A stretch of 64,000 bases of DNA, taken from NCBI RefSeq assembly GCF_002005105.1, contig NZ_MSCV01000024.1, positions 1 to 64,000 on the forward strand, written 5' to 3'. Below the pieces are notes generated by a model. The model had not been told where the DNA came from. It worked only from the letters and a program-made list of their open reading frames with translations, and did no database searches. Both the position numbers and the translations under genes were made by a program. The stretch's first letter is position 1. Each line of letters opens with the position of its first letter. Below are positions 31,921 to 41,904 of the stretch, piece after piece. This DNA is from Methylocaldum sp. 14B (GTDB lineage: Bacteria; Pseudomonadota; Gammaproteobacteria; Methylococcales; Methylococcaceae).

Positions 31921-32594
31921 GACAGCGCTCCGTCCAGCCAGGGCAGCAGATCCCGAGGTGTCGCAAGGAGGCCGTCGGCGCCCCAGTCATGAGGCGCATG
32001 CTCCGCCGCGATATAACCGTACAGCGCCGTGAGGGTCGTCATGCCGGCTCGGCGGCCGGCTTCCACGTCGCCGGGAGCATCGCCGATGTAGACGCACTCT
32101 TCCGGGGGGTGATTCAAACGCCGGCTGGCTTCCAGAAGGGGAAGGGGATGCGGCTTTTTTTCGGCGGTGGTGTCGCCACTGATGACGCATCCGGCACGGT
32201 CGGCCAGATTTAGTTTTTTCAGCAAGGGATCGGTGAACCTGCTCATCTTGTTGGTGACGATGCCCCAGGGAATGCCGCGCCGTTCGAGCTCGCCGAGCAC
32301 GGATTCGGTACCGTCGAAGAAGCGGGTGCGGTCGGCGACATGGGCGTGGTAAAGCTCCAGCATCCGTTGCAGCACTCGGCCGAAGAGCGCCGGCTCGTAA
32401 TCCCCGTTGAACGCGCAGCGCAGCATGACGGTGGCGCCGCCCGAGATGCAGGGCTTGAGTTCGTCCACGGAACGCGGCGGAATATCGGCCTCGGCGAGCG
32501 CGGCGTTGGCGGCAAAGACCAGATCGGGCGCGGTGTCGAGCAGAGTTCCGTCCAGATCGAACAGCACGGCGGAAACCGTCGGGTTTGCTGCCAT
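31917..32594 (-). CDS. HAD-family phosphatase, MupP or phosphoglycolate phosphatase
   Basis: About 225 residues. HAD motif I is VLFDLDGTLLDTAPDL near residue 9, with the two Asp residues; motif II Thr is in WGIVTNK, near residue 115; motif III is ECVYIGDAPGDVEAGRRAG near residue 167. By sequence it could be Gph (2-phosphoglycolate phosphatase). By position between ubiG and yciK it matches MupP of Pseudomonas, the N-acetylmuramate 6-phosphate phosphatase of peptidoglycan recycling. The ATG at 32594 gives the usual start, 4 bp after ubiG. Confidence 0.88.
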   Translation of the reverse strand: MAANPTVSAVLFDLDGTLLDTAPDLVFAANAALAEADIPPRSVDELKPCISGGATVMLRCAFNGDYEPALFGRVLQRMLELYHAHVADRTRFFDGTESVLGELERRGIPWGIVTNKMSRFTDPLLKKLNLADRAGCVISGDTTAEKKPHPLPLLEASRRLNHPPEECVYIGDAPGDVEAGRRAGMTTLTALYGYIAAEHAPHDWGADGLLATPRDLLPWLDGALS

Positions 32595-32598
32595 GCGT

Positions 32599-33309
32599 TT
32601 ATTCCTCGGGTCTGGCGAATGCCGCCAGGTAATTGACATCCAAATCGCGGCTCAGGGTGAACTGCCCGGTGATCGGGTTGTAGGCGATGCCCTCCATGCC
32701 GAGAAGCTCGAGTCCCGATTCCCGCGCCCATCGGCTGAGCTCGGACGGTTTGATGAAGGTCGCGTAGTCGTGGGTTCCCTTGGGAATCATGTTCAAGAGG
32801 TATTCTGCACCGACGATCGCGAGGAGATAGGCTTTGAGCTTCCGGTTCAGCGTCGAGAAAAAGACTCGGCCGCCCGGCTTGACCAGTTTGGCGCAGGCTC
32901 TGACTACCGAAGCGGGGTCCGGCACGTGTTCCAGCATTTCCATGCAGGTCACGATGTCGAAGCTGCCGGATTCCGCCTCGGCAAGCGCTTCGGCGCTGAT
33001 CCGCCGGTAATCCACGCCGATCCCCGATTCGTCCGCATGGGATTTCGCGACGTCCAAAAGCTCTTCGGCTAGGTCGATACCGACTACCTGGGCGCCGGCC
33101 CGCGCCAGTCCTTCGCTCAGTATTCCACCGCCGCAGCCGACATCGACGACACGCCTGCCTTCGAGTTCCGCGAAGGAGCGAATGAACTGAATGCGCAAAG
33201 GGTTGACCGCATGCAAGGTCTTGAATTCCCCGTCGAGGTCCCACCAGCGATCGGCCAGCACGCCGAATTTGTGGATTTCGTGTTCGTGGACGTTTTCGGT
33301 GCTCGTCAT
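32599..33309 (-). CDS. ubiG: Bifunctional ubiquinone O-methyltransferase UbiG
   Basis: A 236-residue SAM-dependent methyltransferase that performs both O-methylations of ubiquinone synthesis. The N-terminal HKFGVLADRWWDLDGEFKTL followed by HAVNPLR is a UbiG signature. The SAM site VVDVGCGGGILSEGLARAG lies near residue 55, and VTCMEMLEHVPDP near residue 120. Its start overlaps mtaD by 4 bp. The neighbouring MtaD-type deaminase could remove the S-adenosylhomocysteine it makes. Confidence 0.97.
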   Translation of the reverse strand: MTSTENVHEHEIHKFGVLADRWWDLDGEFKTLHAVNPLRIQFIRSFAELEGRRVVDVGCGGGILSEGLARAGAQVVGIDLAEELLDVAKSHADESGIGVDYRRISAEALAEAESGSFDIVTCMEMLEHVPDPASVVRACAKLVKPGGRVFFSTLNRKLKAYLLAIVGAEYLLNMIPKGTHDYATFIKPSELSRWARESGLELLGMEGIAYNPITGQFTLSRDLDVNYLAAFARPEE

Positions 33310-34631
33310 GGCCGTTCCTGTACGCTGATTAATTTCTCCCGCCAGGCGGCGGCTTTCTGGAAAAGTTCTTCGGTGTTCAGAGTCGTGAGCTCGCGGTTTT
33401 TCAGAAGCTGGCGTCCCGCCACCCAGACGTCAGTGATCTGATGGCGTCCGGCCGCATAGACGACATTCGAAATCGGGTCGTACAAGGGTTGGGTTTCGAG
33501 TTCGTCGAGACGGATAGCCGTGACATCGGCAGACTTTCCGATTTCCAGCGAACCGATCTCCGCCTCGAGTCCCAAGGCCTTGGCCCCGTTGAGCGTTGCC
33601 ATCCGCAACGCGGTATGGGCCGGAACCGCGGCGGCATCGCCCGATACCGCCTTGGCGAGCAAGGCCGCGGCGCGCATTTCGCCCATCAGGTCGAGATCGT
33701 TGTTGCTGGCCGCGCCGTCCGTGCCGATGGCGACATTGATACCCGCCTTGATGAGCTTCGCGACGGGACAAAAGCCGCTGGCGAGCTTCAGATTCGATTC
33801 GGGACAGTGCACGACGCTGCCGCCGGATTCGGCGAACTGGCCGATTTCTTCATCCGTGAGCTGGGTCATATGTACCGCAACGAAGGACGGACCCAAAAGA
33901 TCCAATTGTTGAAGCCGCTTCATGGGGCGCATGCCGTAACGCTGGCGGCCCTGATCGATTTCGTCCCGAGTTTCGTGCAGATGCATGTGGATCGGACGGT
34001 CGAGTTCCGCAGCGAGGGTGCGAACCTTCAGCAAGGGCTCGTCCGAAACGGAATAGGGCGCATGCGGCGCGAACGCCGTGGTGATCAAAGGGTTGTGGCG
34101 AAGTTCGTCGTACAGCGCCAGTCCCTTGGATAAATACTCGTCGGGGCCGCTCGCCCATGCGCTCGGAAAATCGATAAGGATCAGGCCGACCACGGCGCGC
34201 ATGCCGCAACGTGCCGCCTGGCGGGCAGTAACCTCGGGAAAAAAATACATGTCGTTGAAGCAGGTGACGCCCCCGCGAATCATTTCCGCCATCGCCAGAT
34301 CGGTGCCGTCGCGCACGAAGTTCTCGCCGACCCATTTCTGTTCCAAGGGCCAAATATGGTCGAGCAGCCATTCCATCAGCGGACGGTCGTCGGCCACGCC
34401 GCGCAACAAGGTCATGGCGGCATGGGTATGGGCGTTGACGAAGCCCGGGATCAGAGCATGACGATCGAACGACTCCACCGACGCGGCTTGGTATTTAAGT
34501 TCGGCCTCGGAAATCGGCAGGATGTCCACGATCCGCCCGCCGTCTATGGCGAGAGCATGATGTTCCAGAACAATACGATCGGGCTCCACCGGGATGATCC
34601 AGCGCGCCTTTAGCAGAGTGTCGATTTGCAT
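33306..34631 (-). CDS. mtaD: TRZ/ATZ-family amidohydrolase, methylthioadenosine/SAH deaminase-like
   Basis: About 441 residues, a metal-dependent TIM-barrel hydrolase. Metal and substrate residues appear in GFVNAHTHAAMTLLRG (near residue 60), HMHLHETRDEI, FVAVHMTQL and IGTDGAASNNDLDL (near residue 300). The family deaminates S-adenosylhomocysteine, methylthioadenosine or adenosine. The ATG at 34631 (MQIDTLLKARW) is preferred over one 33 bp upstream. It heads the operon with ubiG and faces the aminotransferase gene across a 125-bp divergent promoter region. Confidence 0.9.
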   Translation of the reverse strand: MQIDTLLKARWIIPVEPDRIVLEHHALAIDGGRIVDILPISEAELKYQAASVESFDRHALIPGFVNAHTHAAMTLLRGVADDRPLMEWLLDHIWPLEQKWVGENFVRDGTDLAMAEMIRGGVTCFNDMYFFPEVTARQAARCGMRAVVGLILIDFPSAWASGPDEYLSKGLALYDELRHNPLITTAFAPHAPYSVSDEPLLKVRTLAAELDRPIHMHLHETRDEIDQGRQRYGMRPMKRLQQLDLLGPSFVAVHMTQLTDEEIGQFAESGGSVVHCPESNLKLASGFCPVAKLIKAGINVAIGTDGAASNNDLDLMGEMRAAALLAKAVSGDAAAVPAHTALRMATLNGAKALGLEAEIGSLEIGKSADVTAIRLDELETQPLYDPISNVVYAAGRHQITDVWVAGRQLLKNRELTTLNTEELFQKAAAWREKLISVQERP

Positions 34632-34756
34632 TCGATAACCTAGTGTTTCACTAAACTTTATCATGGGGCGTCCGGCTTGTGCATCCTGCGCCGAGCGAGA
34701 GGCATTTTAACCGATGCGGGAAAGCGCCTTACAATTCGCGTTTTTGGCAGTGTGAC

Positions 34757-35935
34757 ATGACGAAGCATCGACCGAAGGTCAGCCGGCGCATGAGCGCCGT
34801 GCAAGCCCCCATCATTCCGGTAATTGCCGAGTTGATCCGAAGCCATCCCGGAACGATTTCGCTGGGGCAGGGCGTGGTGTTCTACGGTCCGCCAGCGGCT
34901 GCCCACGAAGCGATCCGCGGTTTCTTCGCGAAACCGGAAAATCAGAAGTACGGCCCCGTCCAGGGCATGTCTCGGCTGCTCGAGTTGATCGAGCGAAAAC
35001 TGGCGGCAGAGAACGGTATCCGCGTTGGCGCAGAGCGACGCATCGTAGTAACGGCCGGCGGAAACATGGGTTTTCTCAATGCTCTGTTCGCCATCGCCGA
35101 TCCGGGCGACGAAATCATCCTGCCGCTTCCGTACTATTTCAACCAGGAAATGGCGATCCGGATGCTCAACTGCACGCCGGTGTTCGTGCCGACGGACGAG
35201 AACTATCAACTTCGGACCGATCTCATCCGGGCCGCCGTTAACGATCGGACCCGGGCAATCGTCACCATCTCGCCGAACAATCCCAGCGGAGCGGTTTATT
35301 CGGAAGACGCCTTGCGGGCGGTCAACGCGATTTGCCGAGAACACGGGATATACCATATCAGCGACGAGGCTTACGAATATTTCACCTACGGCGCGAAGCA
35401 TTTTTCGCCGGCCTCCGTGCAAAATTCCGAGCCGCACACCATATCGCTGTTCTCGCTTTCCAAGGCTTACGGTTTCGCGAGCTGGCGCATTGGTTACATG
35501 GTGATTCCGGAGCATTTGTACGAGGCGGTGCTGAAAGCCCAGGACACCAATCTCATCTGCGCGCCCTCGATTTCGCAGCACGCAGCGGTCGGAGCGCTCG
35601 AGACAGGTTCCGGCTATTGCCGCGAGAAACTGGAGACCATCGGCCGGGTTCGCGAGATCGTTTTGGACGGACTGCGGAATCTGGCCGATATCTGCCGGGT
35701 TCCGGAAGCCCAGGGCGCTTTCTATCTTCTGCTAAAGCTCGATACCGAGCTCGACTCAATGATGGTCGCGGAACGCCTGATCCGTGAGCACAAGGTGGCC
35801 GTCATTCCGGGCAAGGCTTTCGGGCTGGAAACGGGCTGTTATCTGCGGGTTGCCTACGGTGCTCTGGAGCCCGAGACGGCCGCCGAGGGAACTCGGCGGC
35901 TCGTGGGGGGATTGCGCGCCGTTGTCGATGCGTGA
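34757..35935 (+). CDS. Class I/II pyridoxal-phosphate aminotransferase
   Basis: About 392 residues, fold type I. N-terminal substrate loop TISLGQGVVFYGPPAAA, the VTAGGNMGFLNALFAIADPGDE-type cofactor region (residues about 95-116), SPNNPSGAVY, and the PLP-binding Lys in SLSKAYGFASWRIGYM, near residue 235, are all clear. It transfers an amino group between amino acids and keto acids; the specificity (aspartate, aromatic or glutamine type) cannot be read from these motifs. It is divergent from mtaD. Confidence 0.9.
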   Translation: MTKHRPKVSRRMSAVQAPIIPVIAELIRSHPGTISLGQGVVFYGPPAAAHEAIRGFFAKPENQKYGPVQGMSRLLELIERKLAAENGIRVGAERRIVVTAGGNMGFLNALFAIADPGDEIILPLPYYFNQEMAIRMLNCTPVFVPTDENYQLRTDLIRAAVNDRTRAIVTISPNNPSGAVYSEDALRAVNAICREHGIYHISDEAYEYFTYGAKHFSPASVQNSEPHTISLFSLSKAYGFASWRIGYMVIPEHLYEAVLKAQDTNLICAPSISQHAAVGALETGSGYCREKLETIGRVREIVLDGLRNLADICRVPEAQGAFYLLLKLDTELDSMMVAERLIREHKVAVIPGKAFGLETGCYLRVAYGALEPETAAEGTRRLVGGLRAVVDA

Positions 35936-35957
35936 GTCTGGGTGAGCAGCATCTGGG

Positions 35958-37778
35958 CTAGACGATGCCGGATTCGAAGTTCATTCGGCAATCGGGGCGG
36001 CTTAGGAACCATGCGGCGAAATGATCGGGCGGCACGGGTTTGGAAATGTGGTAACCCTGCACCTCGGCACAATCGTTCGCCGCAACCAAGGCCAACTCTG
36101 AGTTGGTTTCGATGCCTTCGGCGATGATTTCCAGCCCCAGATTTTTTCCGAGCGCCACGATGGCGCGCACGATGGCAAGGTTCGCCGGAACCTTGTCGAT
36201 ATTGCGGATGAACGACTGGTCGATCTTGAGTCGATCCAGAGGAAACTCCCGCAAGTAACTAAGACTCGAATACCCCGTACCGAAATCGTCGATGGCAAGC
36301 CTCACTCCCAACTGCCTGAGTTGGGCCAGAGAATCGATCGTAGTTGGCGCATCGCCCATGACCACGCCTTCGGTAAGTTCAAGTTCGAGGTATTCGGGCT
36401 TGATGCCGCTCTCCTCGATGATGCCTTTCACCAGGCCATGAAAATCCCTCTGGCGGAACTGCACGGCCGAAATGTTAACCGCTATGCGGATTGGGGGCAG
36501 TCCCTCGCCTTGCCAGGCCATATGCTGTCGGCACGCTTCACGCAGTACCCATTCGCCGATGGGGACAATGAGTCCGGTTTCCTCGGCAATCGGGATGAAT
36601 TTGGCTGGGGAGACCAGCCCTAACCGCGGGTGATGCCAGCGGAGGAGGACTTCCACCCCCAAGACTTCGCCCGTGACTGCATTGCATTGAGGCTGGTAAT
36701 GGAGTCTGAATTCCTTGTCGTCGAGTGCCGTACGTAGCCCTTTTTCGATGGTCAACCGTTCCAGCACCCCGTTCTCCATGTGCTCGTCATAAACAAGGCA
36801 CTGTCCTCCGTAGTTTTCCTTCGCCTTATACATGGCGGCATCCGACTTGCGCATCAATCCGTCGGTAGTTAGATCATGGTCGGGGAAAAGCGAGACGCCG
36901 ATGCTAGAAGTGATATGCAAGTCATTGGTCAATACGGAAAAAGGCCTGGCCAAGGCAGCCGTTATCGATTCGGCCACCAAGACGGCATCGGAGGCGTTGT
37001 GAAGGTTCTCGAGGATGACGGTGAATTCGTCGCCGCTCAGCCGGGCCACTGTGTCGCTTTTTCTGACGCAGGCAACGAGCCGTTCGGCCACGCCCTTTAA
37101 CAGCAAGTCTCCGCTGGCGTGTCCGAAGGTGTCATTGATGAATTTGAACCGGTCCAGATCGATGAAGAGCAGCGCAACCTTGCTGCCGTGTCTTTGCGCA
37201 TTGAGACATGCCCGTTGCAGTCGATCTTCGAAGAGCAAGCGATTCGGAAGTCCGGTGAGTTGATCGAAGTGGGCGAGATAATAGAGGTGAGCCTGTTTTC
37301 TTCGAGTAATCTCGTCGAGCAGGTCGTGTCCGGTGCCCATGCCGGCATAGATGCCGTTTTTGGTAACGATATAGCCGTTAACCATGTGCCGCATTCCAGC
37401 GTCGACGATGATGCTGGCCAGATCGTCGATGCCAGTATGCGCTTCGACGACGATGGGGCTGGGGTCCATGAACTCGTCGATCGTTTTCTTGTAGTTCAGG
37501 TCGCGTGCAAAGGGCTGAATAAAGATTTCGACCAGGGAATGGCGATCGACGATGCCGATCGGCACGAGGTTTTCGTCCGTTATGGCAGCCGAATAAAGCT
37601 CCTGATCCTTGATGAACAAGCTCAAAACATCAAGGCAGCCGGTATTCCGCGAAAGAGGAGGTACGTATTTCAAGAGGCGCGCCACCGTCCCTTGGTGAAT
37701 GACCTCAGAGACGTCCATGTCCGGAAATTTCTGCTCCAAATATTTGTGTACTGCCGGAAAGGGATGCATTGGACGCAT
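35958..37778 (-). CDS. CBS-GGDEF-EAL cyclic-di-GMP signalling protein
   Basis: A 606-residue cytoplasmic protein. Order: CBS pair (about 25-150), GGDEF domain (about 165-335) and EAL domain (about 345-600). The diguanylate cyclase signature is SGDEF at 248-252, with a possible inhibitory RxxD I-site at 239-242. In the EAL domain the signature reads EVLLRW, with ELTEGVVM, DDFGTGYSSLSYLREF and IIAEGIET retained, so phosphodiesterase activity looks possible. CBS domains usually sense adenine nucleotides. An in-frame ATG three codons downstream is an alternative start. It converges with the aminotransferase and follows the chemoreceptor gene on the same strand. Confidence 0.93.
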   Translation of the reverse strand: MRPMHPFPAVHKYLEQKFPDMDVSEVIHQGTVARLLKYVPPLSRNTGCLDVLSLFIKDQELYSAAITDENLVPIGIVDRHSLVEIFIQPFARDLNYKKTIDEFMDPSPIVVEAHTGIDDLASIIVDAGMRHMVNGYIVTKNGIYAGMGTGHDLLDEITRRKQAHLYYLAHFDQLTGLPNRLLFEDRLQRACLNAQRHGSKVALLFIDLDRFKFINDTFGHASGDLLLKGVAERLVACVRKSDTVARLSGDEFTVILENLHNASDAVLVAESITAALARPFSVLTNDLHITSSIGVSLFPDHDLTTDGLMRKSDAAMYKAKENYGGQCLVYDEHMENGVLERLTIEKGLRTALDDKEFRLHYQPQCNAVTGEVLGVEVLLRWHHPRLGLVSPAKFIPIAEETGLIVPIGEWVLREACRQHMAWQGEGLPPIRIAVNISAVQFRQRDFHGLVKGIIEESGIKPEYLELELTEGVVMGDAPTTIDSLAQLRQLGVRLAIDDFGTGYSSLSYLREFPLDRLKIDQSFIRNIDKVPANLAIVRAIVALGKNLGLEIIAEGIETNSELALVAANDCAEVQGYHISKPVPPDHFAAWFLSRPDCRMNFESGIV

Positions 37779-37905
37779 GGGATTGTCTCGCTGAAGATGG
37801 ATGCAAGATGGCTTCGGATCTCAGTTGCCCCGAGAAGCTGCCAAAGGCTTACAACTTTGGAGCATTCTGGGTGGCGACTCCGAAGCTGAGCATCCGTCGG
37901 AAGTT

Positions 37906-39522
37906 TTAGACCTTGAACAACGCCGTCACGCGGTTCATCGAATCGGCGGTCAGCGACAAATCGCGGGCGGCCTGGGCGGACCGGGTCGCGCCCTCCGCGG
38001 TCGAATTGCAGATGCGTCCGATGGCAACGATGTTGCGATTGATGTCGCCCACGACCGCCGTTTGCTGCTCGGCGGCGCTTGCGACTTGCGTGTTCATGTC
38101 GGTGAGCTGGCCGATCATCTGGGTGATGCGCGCAAGGGCTTCGCCCGCTTTGCCGGCCTCGGTTATGGTCGCTTTCATTTGATTGCGGCCGTCTTCCATA
38201 GCTTGGACCGCGGATTTCGCTTCCGCTTGAAGCTGTTCGATAGTGGCTTGAATCTCGGCGGTCGATTGCTGGGTCTTGCTCGCCAGACTGCGGACTTCTT
38301 CGGCGACGACCGCGAAGCCGCGTCCCGATTCGCCGGCCCGCGCGGCCTCGATGGCGGCGTTCAAGGCCAGCAAGTTGGTTTGATCGGCGATATTGCGTAT
38401 CACATCCAAGACAGCGCCGATGCGTTCGGTCTGCTTTTCCAGAATGCCGACGACCTCGGTGGCTTTGCCCATATCGATCGCCAAGACGTCGATAGCTTCC
38501 GTTGCCTTGTCTACGATCCGTTTGGCGTTCTGCGTTTCCCGATTAGTCGCCTGAACCGCTTCGGCTGTGGCATGTGCCGTACGGGCAACGTCTTGAATCG
38601 CGACCGTCATCTGCTCCACGGCCGCAACCAGTTGGTGTATTCCGTTTTGCTGCTGCTGGACGCCCTGACTTGCGGAATCGCTGACGTTCAGCAAGTGTTT
38701 TGATTCCTGGTTGATCCTTTCGCTGCAGGCCAGCAGCTGATGCAAGGTGTCCTGGAGCTTGGCGGCGAAGCGGTTGAAGCTGCCGGCAATCGACGCGACT
38801 TCGTTGCGGCCTTGATCGTTCAGGCGAATCGTCAAGTCGCTGGTACCTTGGCTGATGGTCGAGAAATGGTCGGCGACCGTCCGTAGGGGAAGATAAACAC
38901 CTTGGTACAGGTAAACACAGGAAAGCATTGATAAGGTCAAGGTCACGAGTCCGAAGGAGAGTAGCATCGCCAGCGTTTTTTCCTTGGAACGGTCGGCTTC
39001 GGCACTGGCCTCGTCGGCGGTATTTTCGATCATGCTGGACAAGGACGAGAGCTTGGTCTCGATGTCCCGGAACGTGCCCAGGAAATCGGGAGGAAGATCA
39101 CGGGACGTTTCTCCGTCCGACAAGGCCCTCGAAACCAGTACATTGGCGTCGAACTCGTAGATCTCGATCAGCGGCTTGACCGCGTCCAGTTCGTGCAATG
39201 CCGCTTCGGGAAGATTGTAGGTGCTGAGCGATGAGATGGATTGCCGCAGTCGTTCGCTGGTGTCCCGCAACACGCCTCGAATTTCCTCACGTTCTTCCGA
39301 AGCAGCGTCCGGGTGCAGCAACAACGCGCGGCTGACTGCGCCGAACAAGCCGTGATGCAACCGATCCGCTTCGGCGCTGCTTTTCAGCGCTTGAACTTTC
39401 AAGTGCAACTTGGTGACGCTTTCGGACTGCGCAAACAGCCCCCAGCAGGCGAGCCCGGTAATCAGACCGACACAGGAAAAGCCAATTACGGCAGAGAGAA
39501 AAATTTTTTGTTTGAAAGTCAT
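37906..39522 (-). CDS. Methyl-accepting chemotaxis protein
   Basis: About 538 residues. TM1 lies near residues 7-30, followed by a periplasmic helical domain of roughly 160 residues. TM2 ([20 protein letters not shown]) is near residue 190, then HAMP and a signalling coiled coil with the hairpin tip [20 protein letters not shown] and the [15 protein letters not shown] continuation. It would relay a ligand signal to CheA/CheW; no che genes are in the window. The ATG at 39522 starts just before TM1; codons upstream encode no plausible signal. Confidence 0.95.
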   Translation of the reverse strand: MTFKQKIFLSAVIGFSCVGLITGLACWGLFAQSESVTKLHLKVQALKSSAEADRLHHGLFGAVSRALLLHPDAASEEREEIRGVLRDTSERLRQSISSLSTYNLPEAALHELDAVKPLIEIYEFDANVLVSRALSDGETSRDLPPDFLGTFRDIETKLSSLSSMIENTADEASAEADRSKEKTLAMLLSFGLVTLTLSMLSCVYLYQGVYLPLRTVADHFSTISQGTSDLTIRLNDQGRNEVASIAGSFNRFAAKLQDTLHQLLACSERINQESKHLLNVSDSASQGVQQQQNGIHQLVAAVEQMTVAIQDVARTAHATAEAVQATNRETQNAKRIVDKATEAIDVLAIDMGKATEVVGILEKQTERIGAVLDVIRNIADQTNLLALNAAIEAARAGESGRGFAVVAEEVRSLASKTQQSTAEIQATIEQLQAEAKSAVQAMEDGRNQMKATITEAGKAGEALARITQMIGQLTDMNTQVASAAEQQTAVVGDINRNIVAIGRICNSTAEGATRSAQAARDLSLTADSMNRVTALFKV

Positions 39523-39567
39523 GAGTGAGACGTCTGCTTGAAACAGTGTTGCTAGAGCTAAGAATTT

Positions 39568-39596
39568 TGTGACGAAGATGTCACAGAAATATGACA
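39568..39596. promoter_or_regulatory. Overlapping dyads between the chemoreceptor and cstA genes
   Basis: TGTGACGAAGATGTCACA (39568-39585) has perfect 6-bp arms, and TGTCA / TGACA (39579-39583, 39592-39596) overlaps it. It sits 46 bp before the chemoreceptor start codon in the 300-bp divergent region and probably is an operator. The half-sites resemble CRP (TGTGA / TCACA), but they are 8 bases apart instead of 6. Confidence 0.45.
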
Positions 39597-39822
39597 GTTT
39601 TGAGGACAAGGCCGAGCACAGCGTTCTGATCATGTTGATTGCAAATTTTGTCAGGTGCCGATGGGTTGTATGACCGCTAGAAAATGAGCGCCGGACTCGA
39701 ACATAGTGGAAAGCTTTCAGGAACAGGCATATCTGAAATTCACGCTTTGGCTGGATTTGGCTTTATCCTATGGCGCATTTTGACGACGTTTGCCTCGGCT
39801 ATTTCGGAAAAGAGCGCAAGAA

Positions 39823-41904
39823 ATGAGAGAACAGGGTTCGAGTATTCAAAAATTGGCGATTTGGTTCTTGGTGGCTCTGATCGGAGCGGCGGCGTTCGGC
39901 GGGATCGCCTTGAATCGGGGGGAGAGCGTCAACAGCCTTTGGTTCGTGACCGCGGCGGTTTGCGTCTACGCTCTGGGCTACCGTTTCTACAGCGCCTTCG
40001 TTGCGGCCAAGGTTCTGGGTCTGGACGGCACGCGGGCGACGCCGGCTGAGCGTTTCAACGACGGGCGCGATTTCGTGCCGACCAATCGCTGGGTCGTATT
40101 CGGCCATCATTTTGCCGCCATCGCCGGCCCAGGACCTTTGATCGGTCCGACCCTCGCGGCGCAGTTCGGCTATCTGCCCGGCACCTTGTGGATACTGATC
40201 GGAGCCGTCATCGGCGGCTGCGTGCAGGACTTCGTGATCCTGTTCTGTTCGATCCGGCGCGACGGGCGCTCCTTAGGCCAGATGGCGCGCGACGAGCTCG
40301 GTCCCATCGGCGGTAACGCGGCGTTGCTGGGCGTCATGTGCATCATGATCATCCTTATCGCGGTGCTGGGCCTGGTGGTGGTGAATGCCATGAAACACAG
40401 TCCCTGGGCTACATCCACGGTGGCGGCAACCATTCCCATCGCCATGGTGGTCGGTATCTACATGCGGCATCTCAGGCCGGGACGAGTGATCGAAGCGACG
40501 GTGCTTGGCGTTAGCCTGCTGCTGCTGGTGGTTTGGGGCGGCGGCGCCATCGACGAGGTGGCGGGCCTCCGTGGCTGGTTCGACTACGAGGGACCGCAGT
40601 TGGCGCTCATGGTTATCGCTTACGGCTTTGCAGCGGCCGTGCTGCCGGTATGGCTGCTTCTGGCTCCGCGCGATTACCTGTCCACATTCATGAAACTGGG
40701 AACGATAGCAGCCTTGGCGGTGGCCATCGTCATCCTTCACCCTGAAGTGAAGATGCCGGCCCTGACCCGGTTCGTCGACGGCAGCGGACCCATTTTCGGC
40801 GGCAAGCTGTTTCCGTTCGTCTTTATCACCATCGCCTGCGGCGCCATCTCCGGCTTCCATTCCCTGATTTCGTCGGGGACTACGCCCAAGCTTTTGGCCA
40901 ATGAAGCCGACGCCCGATTCATCGGCTACGGCGCGATGATGATGGAGTCGTTCGTAGCCATCATGGCCATGGTGGCGGCGACCGTCCTTGATCCGGGTGT
41001 TTATTTCGCCATCAACAGCCCCGCGGGCGTGGTGGGCAAAGATGCGGCGGAAGCGGTAGCGAAGATTTCCGCCTGGGGATTTCCGGTAACCGTCGGGCAG
41101 ATGTATGCGCTGGCTCAGCAAATGGGCGAATCTACCCTGTTCGCCCGCACCGGCGGAGCGCCATCGCTGGCGGTGGGTATGGCATCTCTTTTTGCCAGCG
41201 CTTTCGGGCAGGGCTTGCTCTCGCTCTGGTATCACTTCGCCATCATGTTCGAAGCGCTGTTCATTTTGACCACCCTGGATGCCGGTACCCGCGTTGCCCG
41301 CTTCATGCTACAGGACGTGTTGGGTAACTGGATGCCCGCGCTTGGGCGGACCTCCTGGTATCCCGGCGTGATTCTGACGTCCGGATTAGTGGTGGCCGGC
41401 TGGGGGTATCTCCTCTACATCGGCACCATAGATCCCTTGGGCGGTATCAACAGCCTGTGGCCTTTGTTCGGTATCGCCAACCAGATGCTGGCGGGAATTG
41501 CTCTCTGCGTGGCCACCACCATCCTGGTCAAAACGGGGAAGCTTCGTTTCGCTTGGGTAACCGGCGTGCCGCTCGCGTGGCTTCTGATCATCACCACTTC
41601 GGCGGCATGGGAAAAGCTGTTCAGCCCGGAGCTTCGCATCGGGTTTCTGGCGCATGCACGGGATTTAAGCGACAAGCTGGCGGCGGGGCTGCTGCCCGAG
41701 GATCAAGCCGCCAAGGCGTCACAGCTCATCTTCAACGATTATCTCGACGCCGGGTTGACTGCGCTGTTCCTGGCCGTTTCCTGGATCCTGGCCGGTGACA
41801 CCTTGCGGGTGTGCGGGCTGATTCTGGCCCGGAAACCCCATCCGCCGCTCAGCGAATCGCCTCACATACCGAGCCGGCTGATCGAGGATTGGGTGAGGGA
41901 TTGA
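39823..41904 (+). CDS. cstA: Carbon starvation protein CstA family transporter
   Basis: About 693 residues with some 16-18 hydrophobic segments. The signature segments RWVVFGHHFAAIAGPGPLIG and FGYLPGTLWILIGAVIGGCV near residues 95-130 and SGTTPKLLANEADARFIGYG near residue 350 are typical. CstA-type proteins take up pyruvate or small peptides. In enterobacteria they are induced in starvation by cAMP-CRP. The ATG at 39823 is chosen over a TTG at 39790. It stands alone, divergent from the chemoreceptor gene. Confidence 0.95.
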   Translation: MREQGSSIQKLAIWFLVALIGAAAFGGIALNRGESVNSLWFVTAAVCVYALGYRFYSAFVAAKVLGLDGTRATPAERFNDGRDFVPTNRWVVFGHHFAAIAGPGPLIGPTLAAQFGYLPGTLWILIGAVIGGCVQDFVILFCSIRRDGRSLGQMARDELGPIGGNAALLGVMCIMIILIAVLGLVVVNAMKHSPWATSTVAATIPIAMVVGIYMRHLRPGRVIEATVLGVSLLLLVVWGGGAIDEVAGLRGWFDYEGPQLALMVIAYGFAAAVLPVWLLLAPRDYLSTFMKLGTIAALAVAIVILHPEVKMPALTRFVDGSGPIFGGKLFPFVFITIACGAISGFHSLISSGTTPKLLANEADARFIGYGAMMMESFVAIMAMVAATVLDPGVYFAINSPAGVVGKDAAEAVAKISAWGFPVTVGQMYALAQQMGESTLFARTGGAPSLAVGMASLFASAFGQGLLSLWYHFAIMFEALFILTTLDAGTRVARFMLQDVLGNWMPALGRTSWYPGVILTSGLVVAGWGYLLYIGTIDPLGGINSLWPLFGIANQMLAGIALCVATTILVKTGKLRFAWVTGVPLAWLLIITTSAAWEKLFSPELRIGFLAHARDLSDKLAAGLLPEDQAAKASQLIFNDYLDAGLTALFLAVSWILAGDTLRVCGLILARKPHPPLSESPHIPSRLIEDWVRD

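Noticed and set aside
39568..39585. A canonical CRP site
   Set aside because: The half-sites TGTGA and TCACA are 8 bases apart, not 6, so it is listed only as an unidentified dyad.
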